From Veillonella infantium (GTDB taxonomy: Bacteria > Bacillota > Negativicutes > Veillonellales > Veillonellaceae): 64,000 bases of DNA. A program made the translations under genes and the position numbers. The DNA lies in assembly GCF_002959895.1 (NCBI RefSeq), contig NZ_PPDD01000010.1, forward strand, positions 1-64,000, read 5' to 3'. The notes under the pieces were generated by a model. The model had not been told where the DNA came from, made no database searches, and saw only the letters and a program-made list of their open reading frames with translations. Positions 1 to 8,730 of the stretch are shown in pieces. The first letter of the stretch is position 1, and every line of letters starts with the position of its first letter.

Positions 1-1334
<1,334 letters not shown>

Positions 1335-1407
1335 ATAAACATTAAGCAGAATGTGCAACAAATATATATAACTTCTATGTGGTTTTCAGAGTACAAACTC
1401 TGACAGA

Positions 1408-1525
1408 TTCAGTGGCGATGGCTATGAGGATCCACCTGTTCCCATCTCGAACACAGTAGTTAAGCTCATAAACGCCGAAAGTACTTGGCTGGAGACGGCC
1501 TGGGAGGATAGGAAGCCGCTGATTA
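1408..1525 (+). rRNA. rrf: 5S ribosomal RNA
   Basis: A complete 5S rRNA follows the 23S gene after a spacer of about 70 bases. It has the expected CCCATCTCGAACAC loop-B/C region, the GTACTTGGCTGGAGAC segment and complementary termini (ATTCAGTGGC at the 5' end, GCCGCTGATT at the 3' end). Ends are accurate to a few bases. Two adjacent stretches of this gene (1484-1499 and 1499-1517) recur in reverse complement downstream at 1835-1850 and 1567-1585. The window also encodes ribonuclease M5 (30641-31168), the 5S maturation enzyme of Firmicutes. Confidence 0.93.
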
Positions 1526-1531
1526 AGCTAA

Positions 1532-1557
1532 AGGCACACCTGAGGGTGTGTCTTTTT
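1532..1557 (+). terminator. Rho-independent terminator after 5S rRNA
   Basis: GGCACACC pairs with GGTGTGTC around a short loop and is followed by a run of seven T. It ends the rRNA operon. Confidence 0.85.
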
Positions 1558-1597
1558 TTGTTGTATGGCTTCCTATCCTCCCAGGGTACCTGGTAAG

Positions 1598-1712
1598 CAG
1601 GGCAGTAGAAGATGGAGGAATGAAATGACGACAGATTCACTGCATCGCTTAGTTCGGAGCGTAAGATGGACATGTAGCGAAGCTACATAAGTCCATCCAC
1701 AGCGACGAACAC
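1598..1712 (+). repeat. Structured repeat, copy A
   Basis: The first about 47 bases (from GGGCAGTAGAAGATGG to GATTCACTGCATC) are nearly identical to copy B and can fold as GCAGT(A)GAA with TTCACTGC. The second half holds a hairpin (GATGGAC, ATGTAGC, loop GAA, GCTACAT, GTCCATC) flanked by two crossing complementarities: TCGCT 1645-1649 with AGCGA 1701-1705, and GTTCG 1652-1656 with CGAAC 1706-1710. Copy B has different bases at these places but keeps the pairing. Strand is arbitrary. Confidence 0.7.
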
Positions 1713-1762
1713 CCAGTATCCTGGAGGGCAGAACCGTACATAAGAATTCGCTGATTAACGAA

Positions 1763-1800
1763 ATAGAGGGTCAACCCTAAAGGGTTGGCCCTCTATTTTA
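1763..1800 (+). terminator. Strong terminator-like hairpin
   Basis: ATAGAGGGTCAACCCT and AGGGTTGGCCCTCTAT form a 16-bp stem with a two-base loop, followed by TTTTA. It could act in either direction. It lies inside the 249-base block that splits the inverted 5S relic. Confidence 0.75.
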
Positions 1801-1902
1801 TGCTCTAACGAGCACAGCTCTTATACCTGCTAGAGCCGTCTCCAGCCAAGGTTGTACAAGTTTCATCTTTGTGTATTCATCAATAGAGGCGGCGTTGGGA
1901 AA

Positions 1903-2020
1903 AGTAGGGCAGTAGAAGATGGAGGAGTGAAACGACGACAGATTCACTGCATCACTTTCTTCCGAACGTAAGATTTACCGAACTGCGAAGCAGAGAAGGG
2001 AAATCCACAGTGAGGAAGCA
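1903..2020 (+). repeat. Structured repeat, copy B
   Basis: Same layout as copy A. The 5' half is nearly identical. In the 3' half TCACT 1952-1956 pairs with AGTGA 2009-2013, and CTTCC 1959-1963 pairs with GGAAG 2014-2018, again in crossing order. The central hairpin is GATTTACC ... CTGC GAA GCAG ... GGGAAATC, with one mismatch in the outer stem. Confidence 0.7.
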
Positions 2021-2067
2021 AGTAGGGCCACCGAAAAGCAAATATATCTATGCGACGTATGGGGCCC

Positions 2068-2137
2068 ACACATCACTTTCTTCCGAACGTAAGATTTACC
2101 GAGCTGCGAAGCAGAGAAGGTAAATCCACAGTGAGGA
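2068..2137 (+). repeat. Structured repeat, partial copy C
   Basis: Only the 3' half of the repeat is present, close to copy B. TCACT 2073-2077 still pairs with AGTGA 2130-2134, and the central hairpin is a perfect GATTTACC/GGTAAATC. The second helix is damaged: CTTCC 2080-2084 faces GGATT. This fits a decaying fragment. Confidence 0.65.
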
Positions 2138-2182
2138 TTGATAGGAAGCTGCGGCTAGTGGTAGAATTTTAACTTCATCTAA

Positions 2183-2216
2183 ACGATACCGCGGTGCGTA
2201 GCACCTACGGTATCGT
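2183..2216. other. Perfect nested hairpin, function unknown
   Basis: ACGATACCG and CGGTATCGT enclose an inner GGTGC/GCACC stem with a three-base loop. No T-run follows, so it is not an obvious terminator. Its nested shape with a tri-loop resembles the central hairpin of repeats A-C, though the sequence differs. Confidence 0.5.
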
Positions 2217-2301
2217 ACCGTAAACCAGTTGAGTAACTCTAAGTACTTGTAATTAGAGCGGTAAATATAACTTCTATTGTAGTAACTATATAAAATATAA
2301 A

Positions 2302-2345
2302 AGCCCTATAAGCTACTTTAAATAGTTTATAGGGCTCATTTTTAT
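2302..2345 (+). terminator. Terminator-like hairpin
   Basis: AGCCCTATAA pairs with TTATAGGGCT around a 15-base loop and is followed by CATTTTTATT. It closes the post-rRNA region on the forward strand. Confidence 0.6.
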
Positions 2346-2378
2346 TCATATGAATTTAACACGAAATCAATTTATAAC

Positions 2379-2405
2379 AAAAAAAAGAGCCGCCGAAGCG
2401 ACTCT
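2379..2405 (-). terminator. Terminator of the Mop-type gene
   Basis: Read on the reverse strand, AGAGTCGC and GCGGCTCT form a stem with a TTCG tetraloop and one mismatch, followed by a run of T (the A-run at 2379-2386). It sits directly after the reverse-strand gene ending at 2412. Confidence 0.8.
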
Positions 2406-2411
2406 TTCTTA

Positions 2412-2621
2412 TTATTCTACACCAACCATTACGCTAGTGGATTTGATAACAGCCACAACTTCTTTGCCAACTGTTAAGCCTAATTCCTTAACGGATTGAA
2501 CTGTAATATCAGCTGTAAGAATGTTATCGTTACCTACATTAATCTTTACAATTGCGTTTACAGCACCTTCTTGAATTTCAACGATTGTACCTTTTAATTG
2601 GTTTCTTGCGCTTAATTTCAT
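2412..2621 (-). CDS. Mop-domain molybdate/molybdopterin-binding protein
   Basis: A 69-residue protein that is a single TOBE/Mop domain: MKLSARNQLKGTIVEIQEG, then VNAIVKINVG and a closing VKSTSVMVG-like strand. Family members (Mop, molbindins) bind molybdate oxyanions in the cytoplasm as oligomers and store or sense them. The start was placed at MKLSARN because an AAGGAG site lies just upstream on the reverse strand and the family begins there; an in-frame upstream start would add nine residues. It stands alone between its terminator and a tRNA gene, with no molybdate transporter nearby. The family call is firm; storage versus sensing cannot be decided. Confidence 0.88.
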   Translation of the reverse strand: MKLSARNQLKGTIVEIQEGAVNAIVKINVGNDNILTADITVQSVKELGLTVGKEVVAVIKSTSVMVGVE

Positions 2622-2722
2622 GGAGTACTCCTTGTAAAAAATATACAATATAAATTTATATTTATTATATCATTATACAAAAAAATAACCGTGATGTATA
2701 TCACATCACGGAATTTTATATA

Positions 2723-2796
2723 TGGAGCGGGCGAAGGGAATCGAACCCTCCTCTCAAGCTTGGGAAGCTCGCATTCTACCGATGAACTACGCCCGC
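2723..2796 (-). tRNA. tRNA-Gly (anticodon CCC)
   Basis: The reverse strand gives a full cloverleaf. The acceptor stem GCGGGCG/CGCCCGC is followed by T and an encoded CCA; the D arm contains GTAGTTCATCGGTAGAAT; the anticodon arm is CGAGC-TTCCCAA-GCTTG; and the T arm contains GGTTCGATTCC. The seven-base loop TTCCCAA gives anticodon CCC, so it reads GGG codons. Confidence 0.95.
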
Positions 2797-2932
2797 ATGA
2801 TGTACATATTGTATCATACAATAATATTTACATTCAAGTGGAGCTTCTTTATATACTCTATACCCATAGTGGTTGCTGTATTGTGTTGATATAAGAATTG
2901 ATGTATAAAATAATGAGAAAGGAGGCATATGT

Positions 2933-4258
2933 ATGTCAAAAATTTATAAAATTCATAAATGGTTATCTATAGTTTCTGTGCTATTTTTCTTAATGTTCTG
3001 TATTACAGGTCTTGTCCTTATGTTCAGAACTGAATTAAATGCATGGGCTCAAGGAGGGTCACATCATTCCTCGTTATCAATGGCGATGAGCCAACAAGAA
3101 ATGTCTATTTTTAATTATGCTGATGAAGGTGCCCTATTAGTGAAAGAAAAATATCCGTCTAAGGATATTTTAAATATTTCTCCAGCTATGGGGGCTACAC
3201 ATATTTTACGGTATCGTATTATTGATTCTTCCGCAACTGTAGCGCCTCCAGCGCGTATGGGGATGGGAGGGGATTATGTATTATATAACCCTAAAACAAA
3301 GTCTCTCATAACTACGCATCATGAAACGCCTGAGCATCCTTGGGTTCGAAGTGTGTTACATACGCTTCACCAATTACATACTCGATTAGATCTTGGCAAA
3401 ACAGGAATTTATATTGTAACGATTTTATCTTTAGTATGTGGGTTATCTATTATTTCTGGTGTTTTTTTATATGGTCCATTTCGTAAAAGCTTTGCCAAAT
3501 CTACTGTATTGTCTAATTATATGAAATTAAGTATATTACACCGAGAATTTGCTATGGTTGCCACTGTATGGGGATTTATATTATGCATTACAGGTGTATG
3601 GATAGGTGGATTTTTTATTGCTAATGACAGCTATAATGCAGATGTACTACACACTGCAAAGCAAGAACTTTCAGTTGGTCAATCTGACATTTTACAACCA
3701 TCTGAAGCTATCTCTCGAATTATGAAAGCATACCCAGATCGTCAGCTTATATCTATAGATTATCCATCTAAATTTAATAATCATCATTATGCATTTTATT
3801 TAGGTGCTGTTAATGATGATGATCCAGCTATGTTCTTGGGCCAACCAGTTTATGCTAATTTATATACTGATTCTACTAAGGATATGTATTCTACAAAAAA
3901 TATCCCCTGGTATTTTACAGGCATGACTACAATGATTAATCTCCATATTCATAATCATAATACGATGGCTCTTAAAATATTATGGGCCATCTGGGATATT
4001 GTTCTTATTGTAGGCATTGTGACTGGTATTATTATGACTATTAAAAGGAAATTTGGCAGAGCTAGTGCTATAGAATCTAAAGTATCGGCTGAGATAAAAC
4101 ATGTTTGGCGTACACCAATCTGTTGTGGTACCTTAGTATTACTTGGATTTATTATGCCACTTTGGTCTAATCCAGTTACAAATACTATAGCAGGTATTTG
4201 TTTAACTATTCCTCTAGTAGTATTTTTTATTTCTTTAATTAGAGGATTTAATCATTAA
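2933..4258 (+). CDS. PepSY-associated transmembrane protein
   Basis: A 441-residue inner-membrane protein of the PepSY_TM family. The N-terminus (KIHKWLSIVSVLFFLMFCIT) is the typical first helix. Further helices lie at about 150-172, 203-222, about 345-367 and two at the C-terminus (about 390-440), with large extracytoplasmic loops between. Histidines are frequent near helices (IHKW, HTLHQLH, LHREF, LHIHNHN), as in members thought to bind haem or metal. Relatives include PiuB-type proteins linked to iron uptake and flavin- or haem-dependent ferric reductases, but function is not proven. The start is supported by GAAAGGAGG seven bases upstream. It is a single gene with no partner. Confidence 0.8.
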   Translation: MSKIYKIHKWLSIVSVLFFLMFCITGLVLMFRTELNAWAQGGSHHSSLSMAMSQQEMSIFNYADEGALLVKEKYPSKDILNISPAMGATHILRYRIIDSSATVAPPARMGMGGDYVLYNPKTKSLITTHHETPEHPWVRSVLHTLHQLHTRLDLGKTGIYIVTILSLVCGLSIISGVFLYGPFRKSFAKSTVLSNYMKLSILHREFAMVATVWGFILCITGVWIGGFFIANDSYNADVLHTAKQELSVGQSDILQPSEAISRIMKAYPDRQLISIDYPSKFNNHHYAFYLGAVNDDDPAMFLGQPVYANLYTDSTKDMYSTKNIPWYFTGMTTMINLHIHNHNTMALKILWAIWDIVLIVGIVTGIIMTIKRKFGRASAIESKVSAEIKHVWRTPICCGTLVLLGFIMPLWSNPVTNTIAGICLTIPLVVFFISLIRGFNH

Positions 4259-4408
4259 TTCATTGTATATTTTATACACTTAATCAATGAGGTTCATCAT
4301 AAGTTTATTGATTTATTTCGAACTAAAATGATAAAATAATATATATTAGTTATAATTTTATGTAGTAAAATTTGTATTTATTTTATGATTGAGAAAGTGG
4401 TAGTTACT

Positions 4409-5563
4409 ATGAATTATATAAAAGCATTTATTCAGTCTGAATCATCTGGCGGTATTATGCTCTTATTAGCCGCTATTCTTGGTGTTATTACAGCAAATTC
4501 TCCGCTAGCAGAACAGTATTTCTCCTTAATGCATGTGTATTGGGGCCCTATGGATATATTGGAGTGGGTAAATGATGGATTAATGGCTCTTTTCTTCCTA
4601 TATGTAGGGCTAGCAATTAAATCAGAAATGATTTCTGGTGAGCTGAATACAAATTCAAAACGACTACTACCAGTATTAGCTGCTCTTGCAGGCGTTGTGA
4701 CACCAGCTTTAGTATATTTCTTAATTGCTGGATCTGTGCCTGAGTATACTCATGGTTGGGGAATTCCAACAGCTACTGATATTGCATTTGCCATAGGTGT
4801 AATTATGATGCTCGGTAAGCGTGTATCACAAGCTATGAAGGCATTTCTTTCTGCATTGGCGGTTATAGATGATTTAATTGCTATTATTGTTATAGCTATC
4901 TTTTATGGTGCTGGTGTTGATTTCCCATACTTGATTGGTGCTGCTATCGTTACAGGTGCATTGTGGTATACTAATAAACAGGGATATGTTAGACCTGTAT
5001 TATATGGTGTATTAGGTGGAGTTCTCTGGTACTTTGTATTAAAGTCTGGTGTTCATGCCACTATCGCTGGTGTTGTGTTAGCTATGACTATTCCTGCAAC
5101 GGGTAAGTTGGATGGTGAAACAGTATATCCTATGCATAAATGGGCTGATAAACTGAAGAATTGGGTCAATTTCTTGATTATTCCTTTATTTAGTTTCTTA
5201 AATGCTGGTGTATCCTTTTCTGATGTTTCAGCAGATCACCTATTCCATCCTGTTGTACTAGGCATTTCATTAGGCCTTATTTTAGGTAAACAGTTTGGTA
5301 TTTTCTCTGCTGTTTTCGTTTTAGTTAAATCTAAGATTATAAAGATGCCTACTAATACAACATGGCCAGAGGTTTATGGTACAGCCATTGTTTGTGGTAT
5401 TGGTTTTACTATGAGCTTATTTGTGGCTACATTGGCATTTCCACCTGGTGTAACTCAAGAAATGTCTAAAATTGGTATCTTTATAGGATCTATTATTTCT
5501 GGTTTATTAGGTTCTATAGTTTTAATTGTGGCTTACAAAATAAGAACCATTAAGAATAAATAA
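4409..5563 (+). CDS. nhaA: Na+/H+ antiporter NhaA, copy 1 (divergent)
   Basis: A 384-residue NhaA-family antiporter with about 12 membrane helices that exchanges Na+ or Li+ for protons. The ion-site aspartates are present: ATDIAFA (E. coli D133) and VIDDL (D163/D164). So is the helix-X lysine in GLILGKQFG. The usual GLEVKREL, which holds E. coli pH-sensor residue E78, reads GLAIKSEM here, so E78 and R81 are replaced. The start was chosen at MNYIKAF because it aligns with the start of the next gene; an upstream in-frame ATG at 4385 is possible. It is followed after 28 bases by a second nhaA. Confidence 0.93.
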   Translation: MNYIKAFIQSESSGGIMLLLAAILGVITANSPLAEQYFSLMHVYWGPMDILEWVNDGLMALFFLYVGLAIKSEMISGELNTNSKRLLPVLAALAGVVTPALVYFLIAGSVPEYTHGWGIPTATDIAFAIGVIMMLGKRVSQAMKAFLSALAVIDDLIAIIVIAIFYGAGVDFPYLIGAAIVTGALWYTNKQGYVRPVLYGVLGGVLWYFVLKSGVHATIAGVVLAMTIPATGKLDGETVYPMHKWADKLKNWVNFLIIPLFSFLNAGVSFSDVSADHLFHPVVLGISLGLILGKQFGIFSAVFVLVKSKIIKMPTNTTWPEVYGTAIVCGIGFTMSLFVATLAFPPGVTQEMSKIGIFIGSIISGLLGSIVLIVAYKIRTIKNK

Positions 5564-5591
5564 TAAACTTATTATATTAGGAAGGAATCAT

Positions 5592-6764
5592 ATGGAACGA
5601 ATATTTGTATTTTTACGTTCTCCTGGTTCGGCTACAGCTGTTTTACTAGGATCTACACTTATTGCATTAATCGTAGCAAACTCTCCATTAGTGTCACAGT
5701 ATATGTCACTGGTTAATTTGAAACTAGGTCCATTAACAACTATGGAGTGGGTTAATGATGCATTAATGGCGATTTTTTTCCTCTTTGTAGGATTAGAAGT
5801 AAAACGTGAATTAGTGAGTGGCGAACTCAATACGAATGCTAAGCGTATTATGCCTGGTATTGCTGCACTATTTGGTGTTTTAGTACCTGCTTTTATTTAC
5901 TATCTTATAGCTGGTTCTAGTGATGTTTATGTACATGGTTGGGCTATTCCAACAGCGACGGATATTGCTTTTGCTATAGGGGTAATAACAGCATTGGGCT
6001 CTAGAGTACCTAATTCTATGAAGGTATTTTTGACAGCCTTAGCTGTTATTGATGATTTAATTGCTATTATTGTTATTGCTATATTTTATGCATCAAATCT
6101 TAATCTTTTCTATTTAGTTGCAGCCGTTGTTGTAACGGGTTTATTGATATATTGTAACCGTTCTGGTTATGTTAGATCTTTGTCTTATATCATTCTTGGT
6201 ATCATTTTATGGTACTGTATTCTTCGTTCTGGTTTACATGCTACAATGGCTGGCGTAATCTTGGCGATGACAATTCCTGAACGGGGCAAGATTGGTCGTA
6301 AATATGTTAGACCAATGCAACATTGGGAACATTATTTATCTAACTGGGTAAGCTTTGTTATTGTTCCTATTTTTGCTTTCTTTAATGCCGGTGTAAGTCT
6401 TGGTGGATTTGGTGTAGCAGATTTAACACATCCAGTTGTTTTAGGCGTTGCCCTAGGTCTTATTTTAGGGAAACAAATCGGTATCTTTGGTGCTATGTTT
6501 GGCATGATTAAGTTAGGTATTGTACCTATGCCAGCAGAAGCTAACTGGAAATTTATTTATGGTACATCCATTGTATGTGGTATTGGTTTTACTATGAGTA
6601 TATTTGTTTCCGTTTTAGCTTTTGATCCAGGTCATGCTCAAGAGATGGCTAAGGGTGGGGTATTAATCGGCTCTATTATTTCTGCCATTATAGGTTATAC
6701 ATACTTACGTATAGTTGGTGCTAATCGTAAAGAGTGCCATATTGGTTTGTATCATAACTGCTAA
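5592..6764 (+). CDS. nhaA: Na+/H+ antiporter NhaA, copy 2 (canonical)
   Basis: A 390-residue NhaA with a clear AGGAAGG ribosome binding site. It keeps the standard motifs: GLEVKRELVSGEL, ATDIAFAIGV, VIDDLIAIIVIAIFY and GLILGKQIG. It is clearly homologous along its whole length to the preceding gene, so the pair arose by duplication or acquisition of a paralogue. The two are probably co-transcribed and end at the terminator near 6786-6862. The role is Na+ expulsion and pH homeostasis, expected in an anaerobe that uses sodium gradients. The last about 15 residues are unlike copy 1. Confidence 0.95.
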   Translation: MERIFVFLRSPGSATAVLLGSTLIALIVANSPLVSQYMSLVNLKLGPLTTMEWVNDALMAIFFLFVGLEVKRELVSGELNTNAKRIMPGIAALFGVLVPAFIYYLIAGSSDVYVHGWAIPTATDIAFAIGVITALGSRVPNSMKVFLTALAVIDDLIAIIVIAIFYASNLNLFYLVAAVVVTGLLIYCNRSGYVRSLSYIILGIILWYCILRSGLHATMAGVILAMTIPERGKIGRKYVRPMQHWEHYLSNWVSFVIVPIFAFFNAGVSLGGFGVADLTHPVVLGVALGLILGKQIGIFGAMFGMIKLGIVPMPAEANWKFIYGTSIVCGIGFTMSIFVSVLAFDPGHAQEMAKGGVLIGSIISAIIGYTYLRIVGANRKECHIGLYHNC

Positions 6765-6785
6765 AATTAAATAGTATTAGTAAAG

Positions 6786-6863
6786 TCTCCATTATTGACT
6801 CCCATAAATCTAATGTTAAATTATATTTTTCTTAGATAAAGTAGTCTATAATGGAGATTTTGT
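6786..6863 (+). terminator. Terminator of the nhaA pair
   Basis: TCTCCATTATTGACT pairs with AGTCTATAATGGAGA across a loop of about 46 bases and is followed by TTTTG TTT. The loop is long, so efficiency is uncertain. Confidence 0.6.
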
Positions 6864-7024
6864 TTCATTGGTATCTTAGATTTCTATGATATATATGTAG
6901 TATTATAGTTGAAATGTAGTTAATAAAGTGCGTTATACATGCATTTTTTGTATTACTATCTCAATATGGTTTATAGATTATTTAAAACTATATAGTATAC
7001 TATTTGTCGTAAGGTGGGGTGTAT

Positions 7025-7633
7025 ATGGTAAAAAAAATAATTATTGCATGTACGCTTGTTTGTATGACTACAATGGTATCTTCTGTATCATTGGCGAAAA
7101 CGATTGATAAGGGACAACGGGGGCACCATGTAAGTAAGGTCCAAACAATGTTAAAGCATCAAGGTTTTTTGCATGATTCTGTAGATGGCATTTATGGTCA
7201 TAACACAGAACAGGCCGTACGAAAATTTCAAAAGTCAAAGGGACTTGCTGTCGATGGGCGAGTTGGTCCTGCAACAATGAATGCTTTAGAAAAGATGGAG
7301 ACTCGATATGGTGGTCATGGTACAGCATTAAGTCATGATGGTGTGCCGAATAAATATTCTCGAGTGTTAACTATGCAGGCTAGTGCTTATTCTGCTCAAG
7401 ATCTTGGAAATGGAAATTATACGGCTACAGGTAGTCGCTTGAAGAAGGGAATTGTATCTGTAGATCCAAAATTAATTCCATTAGGTACGAGATTATACAT
7501 TGAAGGATATGGTTATGCTGTAGCTGACGATGTTGGTGGTGCTATTAAAGGTCATAGAATTGATTTAGCCTATGATTCACGTTCTGAAGCATTGCAGTTT
7601 GGTCGTCAAACTGTGAAGGTTTATGTTTTATAA
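7025..7633 (+). CDS. Exported peptidoglycan-binding and 3D-domain protein
   Basis: A 202-residue exported protein. It has a signal peptide (about 1-25, ending VSLA), a PG_binding_1 domain at about 28-85 (GQRGHHVSKVQTMLKHQG, DGIYGHNTEQAVRKFQ, DGRVGPATMNAL), and a C-terminal 3D domain at about 115-202 with the conserved aspartates in DDVGGAIKGHRIDL. 3D domains are the double-psi barrel seen in MltA-like lytic transglycosylases and YabE/Stp-like wall proteins, so a role in murein turnover is likely. The start at ATG 7025 is preceded by AAGGTGGGG; a GTG at 7019 is possible. A longer 3D protein is encoded at 26121. Confidence 0.85.
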   Translation: MVKKIIIACTLVCMTTMVSSVSLAKTIDKGQRGHHVSKVQTMLKHQGFLHDSVDGIYGHNTEQAVRKFQKSKGLAVDGRVGPATMNALEKMETRYGGHGTALSHDGVPNKYSRVLTMQASAYSAQDLGNGNYTATGSRLKKGIVSVDPKLIPLGTRLYIEGYGYAVADDVGGAIKGHRIDLAYDSRSEALQFGRQTVKVYVL

Positions 7634-7639
7634 TAAAAG

Positions 7640-7716
7640 CTCTCTAGTTCATATATTATTGTAATAGACTATAAGGTCTAATTTTACAGTATTATAGGAG
7701 GTCTAGAGAGTTTTTT
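7640..7716 (+). terminator. Terminator after the 3D-domain gene
   Basis: CTCTCTAG at 7640-7647 pairs with CTAGAGAG at 7703-7710, followed by six T. The long intervening stretch can fold further. Confidence 0.65.
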
Positions 7717-7747
7717 ATTTTGCCGAATTATAGTGTTTTTATAACCT

Positions 7748-7773
7748 CGAATATTCGGAGATTATGGTATAAT
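7748..7773 (+). promoter_or_regulatory. purR promoter with palindromic candidate operator
   Basis: TATAAT at 7768-7773 is preceded by TG with one intervening base (an extended -10). Just upstream lies the palindrome CGAATATTCG (7748-7757), and a second CCGAAT lies at 7723-7728. Bacillus PurR boxes contain CGAA cores, so autoregulation is plausible. However, the two half-sites are not at the 16-17 base spacing known for Bacillus PurBoxes. Confidence 0.45.
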
Positions 7774-7859
7774 AAATAATAGATATATTTGAGATGACTC
7801 ATGATTTTTATTGAATGAGTACAATCAATAGTTATATGATGAATGGTAAAGGAAATTCT

Positions 7860-8678
7860 ATGGATAAAGTACGGCGTGTGGAACGAATGGTGGCAATGAC
7901 AAAATTGTTAGTTGATTCACCGCAAAAATTGATTCCTTTAAATTATTTTTGTGACTTCTTTGGCATGGCTAAATCTACAGTTAGTGAAGATTTAACCTGT
8001 GTTAGACAGTCTATGGAACACTTTCAACTGGGCACATTAGAAACAGTGGCTGGTGTGGCAGGCGGGGTACGTTTTATTCCTCATCGGAAAGGTACTCAAG
8101 CAAATGATATTCTACGAGATGTACAGGCTCGTTTAATGGAATCAGATCGCATTATCCCTGGTGGGTTTATTTATATGTCTGATATCTTGTATGATTGGCA
8201 TGTAATGACACGTCTTGGGGAAATTATAATGACTCGCTTTATGGACTGCAATCCAGATTATATTTTGACAGTAGAAACGAAGGGGATTCCCTTAGCCGTC
8301 ATGGTGGCTAGAGCGTTTAATAAACCTCTCGTTATTGCTCGTCGTGATAGTAAAGTAACAGAAGGGTCTGCTATTAGTATTAACTATGTAACTGGCTCCT
8401 CTGGTCGTATTCAAACTATGACTCTTACTAAACGAGCTATTCCACCGAATGCTAGGGTCTTAATTATCGATGACTTTATGAAAGCTGGAGGTACTGCGAA
8501 GGGCCTAAAAGAGCTTGTCCTTGAAATGAGTGGTATTGTTGTGGGGACCGGTGTTTTAGTAGCAACGGCAGAACCAAACCCAAAATTAATCGATGATTAT
8601 GAATCACTGTTTACCTTCTATGGTATTGATGAAAATACAAAGAAAATAAGTATTGAACCAGTATTTGATGAAGAGTAA
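7860..8678 (+). CDS. purR: Purine operon repressor PurR
   Basis: A 272-residue Bacillus-type PurR. It has an N-terminal winged helix (about 1-75, with FGMAKSTVSEDLTCVRQ) fused to a phosphoribosyltransferase-like domain with the PRPP-binding loop VLIIDDFMKAGGT. The conserved segment SAISINYVTGSSGRIQTM is present. The protein represses purine genes and is released by PRPP. The start at MDKVRRVERM matches the family and has AAAGGA seven bases upstream; an upstream in-frame ATG would add 15 residues not found in relatives. It lies near prs, which makes its effector PRPP, and glmU, an arrangement also seen in Bacillus. Confidence 0.95.
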   Translation: MDKVRRVERMVAMTKLLVDSPQKLIPLNYFCDFFGMAKSTVSEDLTCVRQSMEHFQLGTLETVAGVAGGVRFIPHRKGTQANDILRDVQARLMESDRIIPGGFIYMSDILYDWHVMTRLGEIIMTRFMDCNPDYILTVETKGIPLAVMVARAFNKPLVIARRDSKVTEGSAISINYVTGSSGRIQTMTLTKRAIPPNARVLIIDDFMKAGGTAKGLKELVLEMSGIVVGTGVLVATAEPNPKLIDDYESLFTFYGIDENTKKISIEPVFDEE

Positions 8679-8730
8679 AGATTAATATTAAAATGTTAGA
8701 CATATAAGAGATAATAGATAGGAGATTACT

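Larger units (their letters stand above)
1567..1850 (-). pseudogene. Inverted, split relic of the 5S rRNA 3' half
   Basis: Bases 1567-1585 are the exact reverse complement of 5S bases 1499-1517, and bases 1835-1850 are the exact reverse complement of 5S bases 1484-1499. The two blocks are contiguous in 5S (sharing one base) but are separated here by about 249 bases that contain repeat copy A and a terminator. The simplest reading is an inverted partial 5S copy later split by an insertion. Beyond 1850 similarity to 5S fades. In RNA, 1567-1585 could pair with the mature 5S 3' end. Confidence 0.6.
1558..2301. other. Non-coding post-rRNA region built of repeats and 5S fragments
   Basis: About 740 bases with no credible gene. 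It contains inverted fragments of the adjacent 5S gene, two full and one partial copy of a structured repeat (about 1598-1712, 1903-2020, 2068-2137), a strong terminator at 1763-1800 and an isolated hairpin at 2183-2216. Reading frames across it lack ribosome binding sites and are interrupted by these structures. Confidence 0.7.

Noticed and set aside
1558-2301. CRISPR array
   Set aside because: Copies A-C are only two and a half, long (about 115 bases), unevenly spaced and fold into nested structures; no short direct repeats with uniform spacers and no cas genes.
7723-7758. A canonical Bacillus PurBox
   Set aside because: CGAA cores are present, but the inverted pair has 26 bases between cores instead of 16-17, so it is reported only as a candidate with altered geometry.
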